DNA of 52,570 nucleotides from an uncultured Lachnospiraceae bacterium (GTDB lineage: Bacteria; Bacillota; Clostridia; Lachnospirales; Lachnospiraceae): positions 1 to 52,570 of the forward strand of contig CACYPS010000016.1 of the NCBI GenBank assembly GCA_902776305.1. Direction: 5' to 3'. Below the pieces are notes generated by a model. The model did not search any database, was not told the origin of the DNA, and was given only the letters and a program-made list of their open reading frames with translations. Of the stretch, positions 43,450 to 52,550 are shown one piece after another; positions within the stretch are counted from its first letter, which is position 1; each line of letters starts with the position of its first letter. The translations under genes and the position numbers were made by a program.

Positions 43450-46038
43450 ATGGGATTATTTGAAATGATATTCGGCACTCATAGTGACCGGGAAATCAAA
43501 CGTATCATGCCGATCGTAAATAAGATCGAGGCACTTCGCCCCGATATGCTGGCGCTCTCGGATGAAGAACTGCAGGCAAAGACACCGGAATTCAAGAAAC
43601 GTCTCGCGGGCGGAGAGACCCTCGATGACATTCTTCCCGAAGCCTATGCGGTCGTGCGCGAAGCTTCGAGACGTGTTCTGGGAATGGAACACTTCCATGT
43701 TCAGCTGATCGGTGGCGTCATCCTGCATCAGGGACGTATCGCTGAGATGAGAACCGGTGAAGGTAAGACTCTCGTCTGTACACTTCCGGCATATCTGAAC
43801 GCTCTTGAAGGAAAGGGCGTATGTGTCGTCACGGTCAACGATTATCTGGCCAAGCGTGACGCGGAGTGGATGGGTGAGGTTCATCGCTTCCTCGGTCTTT
43901 CATGCGGATGTGTTCTTCAGCCGATGAAGCCGGATGAACGCCGCGAAATGTATAACTGTGATATCACCTATATCACGAACAACGAACTCGGTTTTGACTA
44001 CCTGCGTGACAACATGGTCATCTATAAGGAGCAGCTGGTACAGAGAGGTCTGCACTTTGCCATCATCGATGAGGTCGACTCGGTTCTTATCGACGAGGCC
44101 CGTACACCGCTCATCATCTCCGGACAGAGCGGTAAATCAACAAAGATTTACGAAGTATGCGATATTCTCGCAAGACAGCTCATCCGCGGCGAGGCTTCCG
44201 GTGAGATGACCAAGATGGCAGCGATCATGGGTGAGGAAATCACCGAGACCGGAGACTTCATCGTAAATGAGAAGGATAAGCTGGTCACTCTCACGGAAGA
44301 CGGCGTGAAGAAAGTCGAGCAGTTCTTCCACATTGAGAACCTTTCCGACGCTGAGAACCTTGAGATTCAGCATAACGTCGACCTTGCTCTCCGTGCCAAC
44401 TATCTGATGCACAGAGACCAGGATTACGTTGTCAAGGATGATCAGGTCCTGATCGTCGATGACTTTACAGGACGTATCATGCCCGGCCGCCGTTACTCCG
44501 ACGGTCTGCATCAGGCAATCGAGGCTAAGGAAAAGGTCAAGGTCAAGCAGGAATCAAGAACTCTGGCTACGATCACGTTCCAGAACTTCTTCAATAAGTT
44601 CGACAAAAAGTGCGGTATGACCGGTACGGCTCTCACAGAAGAGCAGGAATTCCGTGATATCTACGGAATGGACGTTATCACGATTCCGACAAATGTCCCG
44701 GTTCAGCGTGTTGACCTCGATGACGCTGTCTTCAAGACGAAAAGAGAAAAATATCATGCAGTTGTCGAGGCAGTCAAGGAAGCGCATGCAAAGCAGCAGC
44801 CGGTCCTGGTCGGTACGATCACGATTGATGTTTCCGAGCATGTATCTAAACTTTTGAAGAGAGAGGGTATTGAGCATACAGTCCTGAATGCGAAGTTCCA
44901 TGAGATGGAAGCTGAGATCGTAGCGCACGCCGGAGAGGCCGGAGCTGTCACAATCGCCACGAACATGGCAGGTCGTGGTACCGATATCAAGCTTGACGAT
45001 GTTGCAAGAGCTGCCGGGGGTCTTAAGATCGTCGGAACAGAGCGCCATGAATCAAGACGTATCGATAATCAGCTGCGTGGTCGTTCCGGTCGTCAGGGAG
45101 ACCCGGGTGAATCGAGATTCTATATCTCACTTGAGGATGACCTGATGAGACTGTTCGGTTCCGAGAGACTTATGTCTGCATTTGAAGCGCTCGGCGTTCC
45201 GGAAAATGAGCAGATTGAGCATAAGATGCTCAGCAATGCAATCGAGTCAGCACAGAAGAAAATCGAAGGAAATAACTTCGGTATCAGAAAGAATCTTCTC
45301 GAATTCGACCGGGTAAATAACGATCAGAGAGAAGTTATCTACGAAGAGCGCCGCAAGGTACTCGACGGAGAGAATATGCGTGACGTGATCTTCCAGATGA
45401 CGCATGCAGTCATTGACCGCAAGGTAGATATGTGCTTCGGTGATGATGTTGACCCGGCTGATTCTGAAGAAGGAATCGCGGAGATCAATCAGAATCTTCG
45501 TCCGATTATTCCGTTCGATCGTATCACATCTGATTCAATCAGAGGAATGAGCAAGAACCAGATCAAGCAGGATCTCAAGGAGAAGGCTGCGAAGCTGTAT
45601 GAGGCGAAAGAGGCTGAATTTGACGACATGGAGAAAATGCGTGAGCTGGAGCGTGTCGTCCTGCTGAAGGTCATCGATGCTCGCTGGATGAATCAGATCG
45701 ATGATATGGAGCAGCTCAGACAGGGTATCGGCCTCACGGCTTACGGACAGCAGGATCCGAAGGTCGAGTACAGAATGATCGGCTTTGATATGTTCGAGGA
45801 GATGTCTCACAATATTCAGGAAGAGACACTTCGAATCATGTATCATGTGAGAGTCGAGCAGACCATCGAGCGTGAAGAGCAGGCCAAGCCGATGACGACG
45901 AACAAGGAAGAAGAGGGTCCGAAGAAGCCGGTCGTACGGAAGAAGACGAAGATCTATCCGAATGATCCGTGCCCGTGCGGAAGCGGAAAGAAGTACAAGA
46001 ATTGCCATGGACGTCCGGGTATGCCTCCGCTCGAATGA
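43450..46038 (+). CDS. secA: Preprotein translocase ATPase SecA
   Basis: 862-residue motor that drives secretory proteins through Sec[21 protein letters not shown], Walker [10 protein letters not shown] near residue 105, [11 protein letters not shown], the [16 protein letters not shown] segment, [32 protein letters not shown], and [15 protein letters not shown]. The extreme C-terminus [17 protein letters not shown] is the SEC-C zinc-binding motif. AAAGGAG before ATG 43450. The usual neighbour prfB is not downstream; a flavodoxin-like gene is. Confidence 0.98.
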   Translation: MGLFEMIFGTHSDREIKRIMPIVNKIEALRPDMLALSDEELQAKTPEFKKRLAGGETLDDILPEAYAVVREASRRVLGMEHFHVQLIGGVILHQGRIAEMRTGEGKTLVCTLPAYLNALEGKGVCVVTVNDYLAKRDAEWMGEVHRFLGLSCGCVLQPMKPDERREMYNCDITYITNNELGFDYLRDNMVIYKEQLVQRGLHFAIIDEVDSVLIDEARTPLIISGQSGKSTKIYEVCDILARQLIRGEASGEMTKMAAIMGEEITETGDFIVNEKDKLVTLTEDGVKKVEQFFHIENLSDAENLEIQHNVDLALRANYLMHRDQDYVVKDDQVLIVDDFTGRIMPGRRYSDGLHQAIEAKEKVKVKQESRTLATITFQNFFNKFDKKCGMTGTALTEEQEFRDIYGMDVITIPTNVPVQRVDLDDAVFKTKREKYHAVVEAVKEAHAKQQPVLVGTITIDVSEHVSKLLKREGIEHTVLNAKFHEMEAEIVAHAGEAGAVTIATNMAGRGTDIKLDDVARAAGGLKIVGTERHESRRIDNQLRGRSGRQGDPGESRFYISLEDDLMRLFGSERLMSAFEALGVPENEQIEHKMLSNAIESAQKKIEGNNFGIRKNLLEFDRVNNDQREVIYEERRKVLDGENMRDVIFQMTHAVIDRKVDMCFGDDVDPADSEEGIAEINQNLRPIIPFDRITSDSIRGMSKNQIKQDLKEKAAKLYEAKEAEFDDMEKMRELERVVLLKVIDARWMNQIDDMEQLRQGIGLTAYGQQDPKVEYRMIGFDMFEEMSHNIQEETLRIMYHVRVEQTIEREEQAKPMTTNKEEEGPKKPVVRKKTKIYPNDPCPCGSGKKYKNCHGRPGMPPLE

Positions 46039-46142
46039 TGCGGATGTGGCCGGAAAACAGATAGGGAGTATATACGTGTTCGGATGCGATATGTGGGGGC
46101 ATAGCGCATGCGGCGTGTGGGAAGCGCTGCGAGGGGTTAAAA

Positions 46143-46658
46143 ATGAGAGTATTAATTGTATACGCGACCCGAGGCGGGACCGCTGCGAAAGCGGCGTCCC
46201 TGCTGGGTAGCTATTTTAGTGACGTTAAAATATGCAATCTGGAGAAGACAAAACCTGATCCGAAGTTTTATGATGTCATTATCTTCGGAAGCGGAATACG
46301 CTTCGGAACGATTTATAAGCCTCTTATGACTTGGATGGACATGTACTGGGATGCGGTGAGACCAAAGCTTAAGGGAGTGTTCATCTGCAATGCGCTGATG
46401 AATGAAGCGCCTAAGATCCTGCGGGAGAATTTCTCGCTCGAACTGCGGAACAGCTGTGTCATCGCGGAGAGTCTCGGAGGAGAATTTGATATTGAAACAC
46501 TGACAGCATCCGAGCGGGTCATGCTGAAGCTTCGTAAGAAAGAGCTTGTCAGCGGAGAGGTGCGGGATTTTGTGCCGTGCCTGCAGCCGGATCGGATACG
46601 GGCGTTCGCGGAGGCGATGCTTGAAGCGATGGATGAAAAGAAGATCTTCGACAGCTGA
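46143..46658 (+). CDS. Flavodoxin-like (HemG-type fold) protein
   Basis: 171 residues of flavodoxin fold: N-terminal VLIVYATRGGTAAKAASLLG phosphate-binding loop region, DVIIFGSGIRFGTIYKPLMT, and KGVFICNALMNEAPKIL. Pattern of the flavodoxin-domain family that includes HemG protoporphyrinogen oxidase, but clostridia often carry such proteins without haem synthesis, so an FMN-dependent oxidoreductase of unknown partner is the safer call. Purine-rich GCGAGGGG precedes ATG 46143. It lies 105 bases after secA. Confidence 0.8.
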   Translation: MRVLIVYATRGGTAAKAASLLGSYFSDVKICNLEKTKPDPKFYDVIIFGSGIRFGTIYKPLMTWMDMYWDAVRPKLKGVFICNALMNEAPKILRENFSLELRNSCVIAESLGGEFDIETLTASERVMLKLRKKELVSGEVRDFVPCLQPDRIRAFAEAMLEAMDEKKIFDS

Positions 46659-46743
46659 TGATTGCGTCAGAACATATCTGTCAGTGAAAAACAGATCACA
46701 TAGCAGATACGACAGGATATCCGGAAAGAAGGAGACCGAAGGG

Positions 46744-46775
46744 GCGGGGAAAATTCCCCGCTCATTTTCTCTTGT
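46744..46775 (+). terminator. Hairpin before hydF
   Basis: GCGGGGAA/TTCCCCGC (46744-46761) followed by TCATTTTCTCTTG; a weak intrinsic terminator separating the flavodoxin-like gene from hydF. Confidence 0.55.
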
Positions 46776-46812
46776 ACCATATTTCTCGTGAAGGAGAAAA
46801 GAAAGGAATCAT

Positions 46813-48039
46813 ATGTCAGGCGGTATGAATGATACGCCGAGATCCGACCGTTTTACGATCGGTATCTTCGGAGTCACAAATGCAGGAAAGTCCTCCCTCA
46901 TTAATGCCCTCACAGGTCAGCAGCTCGCACTGACGAGCCCGGTCGCGGGAACGACAACGGATCCGGTCAAAAAGTCTATGGAGCTTCTGCCTATAGGTCC
47001 GGTACTTCTCATTGACACGGCAGGGCTGGGTGACACGGGAGAGCTCGGAAGCGCACGGATGGAGAAGACATACGAGGAAATGAGACGCTGCGATCTGGCG
47101 GTTGTCGTCATTCCTGTCGATCAGGGAATCGGTACGGAGGAGAGAAAGCTCATTGAGAGGTTAAAGAAGGCTGTCATTCCGAGCGTAGTTGCCGTGAATT
47201 TCTGCGACGACGGCGTTCCGGATGAGCGTGTGCAGGAGCTTTTTGCCGAAGCGGGGCTTCCGGTTTGCTATGTCTCCGCGAAGACGGGGATGGGTATTGA
47301 GGAGCTGAAGAAGACGATCGCGGACAACGCGGAGTATGACGGACCGGATCTGGGACTTATCAAAGGTCTGGTAGGCCCGGGCGAGACGGCCGTTCTCGTT
47401 GTGCCCGTCGACAAGGCCGCACCGAAAGGCAGGCTCATCCTTCCGCAGCAACAGACGATCCGGGATCTGCTCGATCATAAGGCTATGGCGGTCATAGCAC
47501 AGCCTGAGACGCTGGAGTCCGTTCTTGAGAATATGAAGACTCCCCCGAAGATCGTGATCACGGATTCACAGGCATTTTCGGAAGTGGCGAAGAGAGTGCC
47601 GGCGGAGATACCGATGACTTCATTTTCCATACTGTTCGCAAGGCAGAAAGGAGACCTGCGCTATCTGAGAGAGGGCGCATCCATGATCCGCAAGCTGAAG
47701 GCGGGGGATAAGGTCCTGGTACTGGAAGGTTGTACACATCACCGCCAGGAGGACGACATCGGGACGGTCAAGATCCCGCGCCTCATCCGGAAAGTGGCCG
47801 GACAGGACATACAGTTCGAATGGTACCGCGGGAATTCCCTGCCGGATCATTTTGAGGAATATGCCCTGATTGTTCACTGCGGCGCATGCATGCTGAACCG
47901 GAGGGAGATGCAGTACCGGCTTCGCACCGCAGCCGAGCAGGACGTGCCGGTCACGAACTACGGGATGGCGATCGCGGAGGTGCTGGGGATTCTCCCGAGG
48001 GCGATGGAACCGTTCGGAAATCTTTCGAAAGGATGTTGA
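46813..48039 (+). CDS. hydF: [FeFe]-hydrogenase H-cluster maturation GTPase HydF
   Basis: Scaffold protein that carries the diiron subcluster to HydA. 408 residues: GTPase domain with GVTNAGKSSLINAL, TTTDPVKKSMEL and DTAGLGD; a dimerisation domain; and a C-terminal cluster domain. The cluster ligands are visible as EGCTHH with Cys307 and His309, and HCGAC with Cys356 and Cys359. ATG 46813 has AGGAGAAAAGAAAGGA upstream. The radical-SAM partners HydE and HydG and the hydrogenase are not in the window, so hydF is unlinked here. Its presence marks a hydrogen-metabolising anaerobe. Confidence 0.95.
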   Translation: MSGGMNDTPRSDRFTIGIFGVTNAGKSSLINALTGQQLALTSPVAGTTTDPVKKSMELLPIGPVLLIDTAGLGDTGELGSARMEKTYEEMRRCDLAVVVIPVDQGIGTEERKLIERLKKAVIPSVVAVNFCDDGVPDERVQELFAEAGLPVCYVSAKTGMGIEELKKTIADNAEYDGPDLGLIKGLVGPGETAVLVVPVDKAAPKGRLILPQQQTIRDLLDHKAMAVIAQPETLESVLENMKTPPKIVITDSQAFSEVAKRVPAEIPMTSFSILFARQKGDLRYLREGASMIRKLKAGDKVLVLEGCTHHRQEDDIGTVKIPRLIRKVAGQDIQFEWYRGNSLPDHFEEYALIVHCGACMLNRREMQYRLRTAAEQDVPVTNYGMAIAEVLGILPRAMEPFGNLSKGC

Positions 48040-48064
48040 TTGCGGGGAAGTTCACTGCTATACT
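48036..48064 (+). promoter_or_regulatory. Promoter for deaminase gene
   Basis: TTGATT at 48036-48041 (overlapping the hydF stop), 17 bases, TATACT at 48059-48064; 39 bases before the next start. Confidence 0.6.
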
Positions 48065-48103
48065 CATATCTCGCAAAGCTGTTTTACATAATGGAGTGAA
48101 CGA

Positions 48104-49387
48104 ATGAATTATAAAATCATCAATGGTGCTATATTAAAATCAGACCCGGAAAAACTGTATACGCTGTCGGAAGACCTTTTCGTAGTTGACGGCAAAGTGT
48201 ATGAGAACCTTCCGGAAGATGTGAAGGAAGAAGAGCTCGAGATCGTTGATGCGGCGCACCACCTTGTCATGCCCGGACTCATCAATCTGCATACGCACGC
48301 TTACATGACCGTACTTCGGAACTATGCCGACGACGTCGATTTTGATGAGTGGCTTTTCAAGCGGGTGATGCCTGTAGAGGACAGACTTCCGCAGGAGGGC
48401 GCTTACTGGAGCTCTTTTCTTGCATGCATGGAGATGGTCCGCACCGGAACGACCTGCTTCAACGATATGCATATGTTCAGAGGCCAGTCCGCCAGGGCTG
48501 CCGCCGATGCCGGCGTGCGTGCATTCATCGGACGCGGTCTTGTCGGAGAGGATCTTTATGTCGACGGAGCATCGAGATTCGAGGACTGCCTCGAAGAGCA
48601 GAAAGAGTGGGAGAGCTCAAAGCTTCTGAAATTCGTCCTCGCACCTCACGCGATCTACAGCTGCTCCGCGAAACTGTATGAGCAGGTCGCAAGGGAAGCG
48701 GAAGAGAGACATATGCTGAAGCATACTCATCTGTCAGAGAGCGATGTTGAAGTCGCGAATTGCCTGGAGAAGTACGGCAAGACGCCGGTTGAGTTCCTTC
48801 GCGACACCGGATTTCTCGATGAGAAGACGATCCTTGCACACTGCGTGAAGATGCAGGGCGAAGACATTTCCATAATCGCGGAGGCGGGATCCACAGTAGT
48901 AACGAATCCTGCATCCAACGCGAAACTCGGCAACGGGTTCGCGCCGCTTCACAAGTTCGCGGAGAGCGGAGTTAATCTGTGCCTTGCCACGGACGGCACC
49001 AGCAGCAACAATACGCTGAACCTGTTCAGGGAGATGAATCTTGTGTCGCTGATACATAAGGGTCTTGCCGGTGATTCGACAATGCTTCCCGCGGATCAGG
49101 TCGTGCGTATGGTTACGGAAAACGCCGCGGCGGCGGTAGGAATGAAGGATCAGATCGGAACGATCAGGGACGGGGCAAATGCCGACCTCATCTTCATCGA
49201 TCTCAATGAGCCGTCAATGTTCCCGAACAACAATATTGTCTCCTCACTCTGCTATTCGGCAAATGGCTCCGAGGTGGATTCGGTCATGATAGACGGCAGG
49301 TTTGTCATGAGGAAGCGTGAGTTTGTGACGATGGATGGGGAGAGGGTGCGTTTTGAGGTGCAGAGGATAGTAGATAAGTATTTATGA
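48104..49387 (+). CDS. MTA/SAH (adenosine-type) deaminase, amidohydrolase superfamily
   Basis: 427 residues of the TrzN/MtaD/SsnA amidohydrolase group. Metal-binding NLHTHAY near residue 65, LKHTHLSES with the barrel His, TILAHCVKM, and CLATDGTSSNN with the Asp that activates water; FDEWLF and GTTCFNDM are typical of the 5'-methylthioadenosine/S-adenosylhomocysteine deaminases. These turn SAH into S-inosylhomocysteine, or MTA into methylthioinosine. The next gene encodes an archaeal-type S-adenosylhomocysteine hydrolase, which supports a role in SAH disposal. GGAGTG precedes ATG 48104. The exact nucleoside substrate is inferred. Confidence 0.88.
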   Translation: MNYKIINGAILKSDPEKLYTLSEDLFVVDGKVYENLPEDVKEEELEIVDAAHHLVMPGLINLHTHAYMTVLRNYADDVDFDEWLFKRVMPVEDRLPQEGAYWSSFLACMEMVRTGTTCFNDMHMFRGQSARAAADAGVRAFIGRGLVGEDLYVDGASRFEDCLEEQKEWESSKLLKFVLAPHAIYSCSAKLYEQVAREAEERHMLKHTHLSESDVEVANCLEKYGKTPVEFLRDTGFLDEKTILAHCVKMQGEDISIIAEAGSTVVTNPASNAKLGNGFAPLHKFAESGVNLCLATDGTSSNNTLNLFREMNLVSLIHKGLAGDSTMLPADQVVRMVTENAAAAVGMKDQIGTIRDGANADLIFIDLNEPSMFPNNNIVSSLCYSANGSEVDSVMIDGRFVMRKREFVTMDGERVRFEVQRIVDKYL

Positions 49388-49604
49388 CCGAAACTTTCTA
49401 TGACGTGGGGCAGGGGCAGTCTTATCATTAAAAAATGCATCGTCGGGACGCTCTCGCTCGGTCTCGCTGGCAGCGGTACTAATAAAAATTCATCGCTAAG
49501 GCTCGAATTTTTAAAGTACCGGCCGCTCGACGACGCCCTCCGTTTGCATTTTTAATGATTGCGACTGCATATACAGCTCTTACGACACGGAGAGAAAGTT
49601 TCAG
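49386..49604. mobile_element. MITE-like palindromic element
   Basis: No gene. CCGAAACTTTCT (49388-49399) and the arm ATCATTAAAAAATGCA (49424-49439) are mirrored by TGCATTTTTAATGAT (49545-49559) and AGAAAGTTTC (49593-49602). The inside also pairs: GCGGTACT with AGTACCGGCCGC, and ATAAAAATTC with GAATTTTT. This fits a short non-autonomous element with terminal inverted repeats, starting right at the stop of the deaminase gene. No target-site duplication is obvious. Confidence 0.5.
49544..49604 (+). repeat. 61-bp direct repeat, copy 1
   Basis: The first 29 bases (TTGCATTTTTAATGATTGCG and on to CATATA) and the last 14 (AGAGAAAGTTTCAG) are identical to copy 2 at 49677-49737; the middle is diverged. 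Period 133. Confidence 0.85.
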
Positions 49605-49676
49605 TCTGTGTGAGTGGAAAACGCAGAAGAGTGTAAATATTGGGAAGAATAAGAAGCAGGGATTCTTACGTTCCGA

Positions 49677-49737
49677 TTGCATTTTTAATGATTGCGACTG
49701 CATATATAACGCGTCCAGCATGAAGAGAAAGTTTCAG
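49677..49737 (+). repeat. 61-bp direct repeat, copy 2
   Basis: Second copy of 49544-49604, ending 23 bases before the adenosylhomocysteinase start, so it lies in the leader or promoter of that gene. Confidence 0.85.
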
Positions 49738-49760
49738 CTTAGATTTAAAGGAGAAAACAC

Positions 49761-51008
49761 ATGAGTAATATCAGAAATAAGGAGCTCGCACCCGAAGGCA
49801 GAAAAAAGATCGAGTGGGTCCGCTCCTTCATGGCGGCTCTTTCGGGTATTGAGAAGCAGTTCGAAGAGACGAAACCGTTCAAGGGACTCCGCATCGCGGT
49901 CTCCGTGCATCTGGAAGCCAAGACCGCCAACCTTGGTCTGGTTCTCGCAAAGGGCGGCGCGGAAGTATATCTGACCGGCTGCAACCCGCTCTCGACACAG
50001 GATGATGTGGCAGCGGCCATTTCGGAGATGGGCGTCGAGACGTATGGCAAATACGGCGTATCCGCACAGGAATACGAAGATCTTCTGTCCGAGACGCTCG
50101 CCTGCCATCCGCACCTCATCGTTGATGACGGCGGTGACCTCATCAATCTACTCGGAGGCAAATGCCGCGAATATGCAGACTGCCTGATCGGTGGCTGTGA
50201 GGAGACCACAACGGGAATCCACAGACTGAAAGCCAGGGAGAAGGAGGGGATCCTGCCCTGCCCGATGATGGCCGTCAACGATGCGAAGGCGAAGCATTAT
50301 TATGATAACAAGTATGGCACGGGTCAGTCTGTATGGACAGCGATCATGGACACGACCAATCTGATCGTCGCAGGCAAGACCGTCGTCGTAGCCGGCTACG
50401 GATGGTGCGGCAAGGGAACCGCTATGCGGGCCAAGGGTATGGGCGCGAACGTCATCGTGACTGAGATCGACCCGTTCAAGGCACTTGACGCGACCATGGA
50501 CGGATTCCGCATCATGCCGATGGATGAGGCGGCTAAGTACGGAGACATTTTTGTTACTGTGACAGGGTGCAAGGACGTCATCACCGAGAAGCACTTCCGT
50601 GTCATGAAGGATCAGGCGGTCCTCTGCAACGCCGGCCACTTTGATTGTGAGGTGGATGTCGCTACATTGAGAAAGATCTCAGTGAAGGCTGAGGAGAGAA
50701 GAAAGAATATCATCGGATATACACTGGAGGACGGAAGAACACTCAACGTGCTCGGCGAGGGCAGGCTTGTTAACCTTGCATGCGGTATCGGTCATCCGGC
50801 GGAGATCATGGATATGTCCTTCTCTGTGCAGGCATTAAGTCTCAAGTGGCTTGTGGATCACCGCGACGAGCTGATTACGAAGGTATATAATGTGCCGGAT
50901 TCTATTGATGATGAGATCGGCAGATATAAGCTCGCTGCAATGGGACTTTCAATCGACAAGCTGACGCCGGAGCAGGAGGCTTACCTGAACGGCTGGACGG
51001 CGGAATAA
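49761..51008 (+). CDS. ahcY: Adenosylhomocysteinase, archaeal/Thermotoga type
   Basis: NAD-dependent hydrolase family that splits SAH into adenosine and homocysteine. 415 residues. VHLEAKTANLGLVLAKGGAE and NPLSTQDDVAAAI replace the usual HMTxxTA form; NDAKAKHYYDNKYGTGQS carries the substrate Lys/Asp; VVVAGYGWCGKGTAMRAKG is the NAD site; CNAGHFDCEVDV and LACGIGHPAEIMDMSF follow. The C-terminal Lys/Tyr extension of the long forms is missing, as in Thermotoga and archaeal proteins. AAAGGAG precedes ATG 49761. Its neighbour is an SAH/MTA-type deaminase; in methanogens a relative acts on S-inosylhomocysteine, so that substrate is possible here. Confidence 0.9.
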   Translation: MSNIRNKELAPEGRKKIEWVRSFMAALSGIEKQFEETKPFKGLRIAVSVHLEAKTANLGLVLAKGGAEVYLTGCNPLSTQDDVAAAISEMGVETYGKYGVSAQEYEDLLSETLACHPHLIVDDGGDLINLLGGKCREYADCLIGGCEETTTGIHRLKAREKEGILPCPMMAVNDAKAKHYYDNKYGTGQSVWTAIMDTTNLIVAGKTVVVAGYGWCGKGTAMRAKGMGANVIVTEIDPFKALDATMDGFRIMPMDEAAKYGDIFVTVTGCKDVITEKHFRVMKDQAVLCNAGHFDCEVDVATLRKISVKAEERRKNIIGYTLEDGRTLNVLGEGRLVNLACGIGHPAEIMDMSFSVQALSLKWLVDHRDELITKVYNVPDSIDDEIGRYKLAAMGLSIDKLTPEQEAYLNGWTAE

Positions 51009-51049
51009 AGAGTGTCTGCGATCCGTCGGAGGCTTTTAGTCTTCTCCGC

Positions 51050-51136
51050 GAGAGTGTACTCACGGTGAAGACGAGTGCCACCTTGTGCTCGTATCATAGA
51101 TTTACGTCACGAGTATTGCGCGATGAATAATAAAAA
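51050..51136. repeat. 87-bp dispersed repeat, copy B
   Basis: Gap-free relative of 23157-23243, in the same position relative to a plus-strand gene (shortly after the stop codon). Confidence 0.75.
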
Positions 51137-51179
51137 GAGCGTGAGAAAAATGAAAATTCATTTTTCTCACGCTCTTTTT
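51132..51179. terminator. Perfect bidirectional terminator
   Basis: 23-bp perfect arms starting AAAAAGAGCGTGAG and ending CTCACGCTCTTTTT, centre AA. It serves the convergent ahcY (+) and S1 (-) genes. Confidence 0.9.
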
Positions 51180-51205
51180 AATAAGCCGTATCAGAACTTT
51201 GTATA

Positions 51206-51364
51206 GCTGAGCTTAATGTGGCTGAGCTTAATGTGGCTGAGCTTAATGTGGCTGAGCTTAATGTGGCTGAGCTTAATGTGGCTGAGCTTAATGTGGCTGA
51301 GCTTGCTGAGCTTAATGTAGCTGAGCTTAATGTAGCTGAGCTTAATGTAGTTGAGCTTAATACA
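51206..51364. repeat. 15-bp minisatellite next to the S1 gene
   Basis: Units of GCTGAGCTTAATGTG: six exact copies (51206-51295), one cut to nine bases (51296-51304), three with GTA endings (51305-51349) and one GTTGAGCTTAATACA (51350-51364). On the minus strand the unit reads ATTAAGCTCAGC.., close to the last codons of the S1 gene (ATTAAGCTGAAC-TAA). Confidence 0.95.
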
Positions 51365-51372
51365 GCCTGAAC

Positions 51373-52416
51373 TTAGTTCAGCTTAATTCCCTTCAGCAGG
51401 TCGCCGAGGTTCGTTGTAAGCTTCTCGGACTTCGGAATCTCGATCTTCTCCTCACGCTCGCGATGATCTCTGTCTCTGTCGCGCTCGCGTGCTGCCGGCT
51501 TAGCATCTTCCGGAACTTCCTCGAGTGCCTTCATGGAAAGAGAAATCTTGCCATCCTTGACGCCGATGACCTTGACTTTGACTTCGTCGCCGACATTCAG
51601 CATTTCCTTCGGATGTTTCAGTCTCTTAGTGTTGGTGATCTGAGAGATATGAACGAGACCGTCGATACCGTCGCCGAGTGATACGAATGCACCGTATGAC
51701 TGAAGAGAGTCTACCTTGCCATCGAGTACAGCGCCTTCCTGGATCGCAGCTACTCTTGCAGCTTTCGCTTCAGCGCGTCTGTCACGAAGAACATCTCTTG
51801 AGCTGAGGATGAGCTTTCTGCCTTCGCGCTCTGCCTGGATAATACGTGCCGGGATGGTCTGTCCTACAAATGTACTCAGATCTTCGACATAATCCAGAGC
51901 CAGCTTGGAAGCCGGGATAAATGCACGGATGCCGTCGATGAAAGTTACGACGCCGCCCTTAACAGCTTCCTTAATTGTAACGTCGATCGGAGTCTTCTCA
52001 TTAAGCATGGTCTCGAACTTCTGCCATGCGAGTGTCTCCTCAGCCTGTCTGCGGTTAAGAAGGATATTGCCGTTGCCGTCGTCAAGCTTGACTACGACTG
52101 CCTTTACTTCATCGCCAGGATGTACGTTCTCCTTGATGGAGAAACCGGGTTCGCCGGAATAATCCTTTGTGCGGATAATACCTTCTGCAGCATACTGAAG
52201 ATCTACGGTCACTTCCGTATCAGTAATTCCTACAACAGTGCCTTCCAGAATGTCGCCGACTTTGATATCTCTCATGGAAGAATCAATCTCGCCGGCATAA
52301 TCTGCCATTGTCTCAACAGGAGCTTCTGCAGCGGCAGTCTCCGGAGCAGCTTCTACCGGAGCTTCTGCAGCTGTGATCTCCTCAATTGTTTCATTGGTCA
52401 TATTCATCTCGTCCAT
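51373..52416 (-). CDS. S1 RNA-binding domain protein (ribosomal protein S1-like)
   Basis: 347 residues. An acidic Ala/Glu/Pro-rich N-terminus (about 1-50), three S1/OB-fold domains (about 53-128, 140-208, 227-297; the third is canonical: GKVDSLQSYGAFVSLGDGID and GLVHISQI), then a charged RERDRDRDHREREEK tail ending GDLLKGIKLN. Firmicute S1 homologues have three or four domains and are shorter than the six-domain proteobacterial protein. It may assist mRNA binding on the 30S or act as a general RNA-binding protein. Start at 52416 with AAGGAGAGG upstream. Its 3' end abuts the 15-bp minisatellite. Confidence 0.9.
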   Translation of the reverse strand: MDEMNMTNETIEEITAAEAPVEAAPETAAAEAPVETMADYAGEIDSSMRDIKVGDILEGTVVGITDTEVTVDLQYAAEGIIRTKDYSGEPGFSIKENVHPGDEVKAVVVKLDDGNGNILLNRRQAEETLAWQKFETMLNEKTPIDVTIKEAVKGGVVTFIDGIRAFIPASKLALDYVEDLSTFVGQTIPARIIQAEREGRKLILSSRDVLRDRRAEAKAARVAAIQEGAVLDGKVDSLQSYGAFVSLGDGIDGLVHISQITNTKRLKHPKEMLNVGDEVKVKVIGVKDGKISLSMKALEEVPEDAKPAARERDRDRDHREREEKIEIPKSEKLTTNLGDLLKGIKLN

Positions 52417-52525
52417 CTTCCCTCTCCTTACTACTTTAGTTAAATAAGAGTAAAAACTCTACTGCAATAGTGTATCATATTTTTCAAAGAAGCGAGTAAG
52501 TATTTTTCTTTTTTTCAAAATATGC

Positions 52526-52550
52526 TATGATAACCACATATGTTATCATA
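52526..52550. promoter_or_regulatory. Perfect inverted repeat upstream of S1 gene
   Basis: TATGATAAC at 52526-52534, seven-base centre, GTTATCATA at 52542-52550. Symmetry and lack of GC suit an operator. It lies about 110 bases upstream of the S1 gene start; bases 52437-52525 are AT-rich leader with no gene. Confidence 0.45.

Noticed and set aside
51206-51364. CRISPR array
   Set aside because: Units are 15 bp, contiguous, without spacers, and no cas genes are present; it is a minisatellite.
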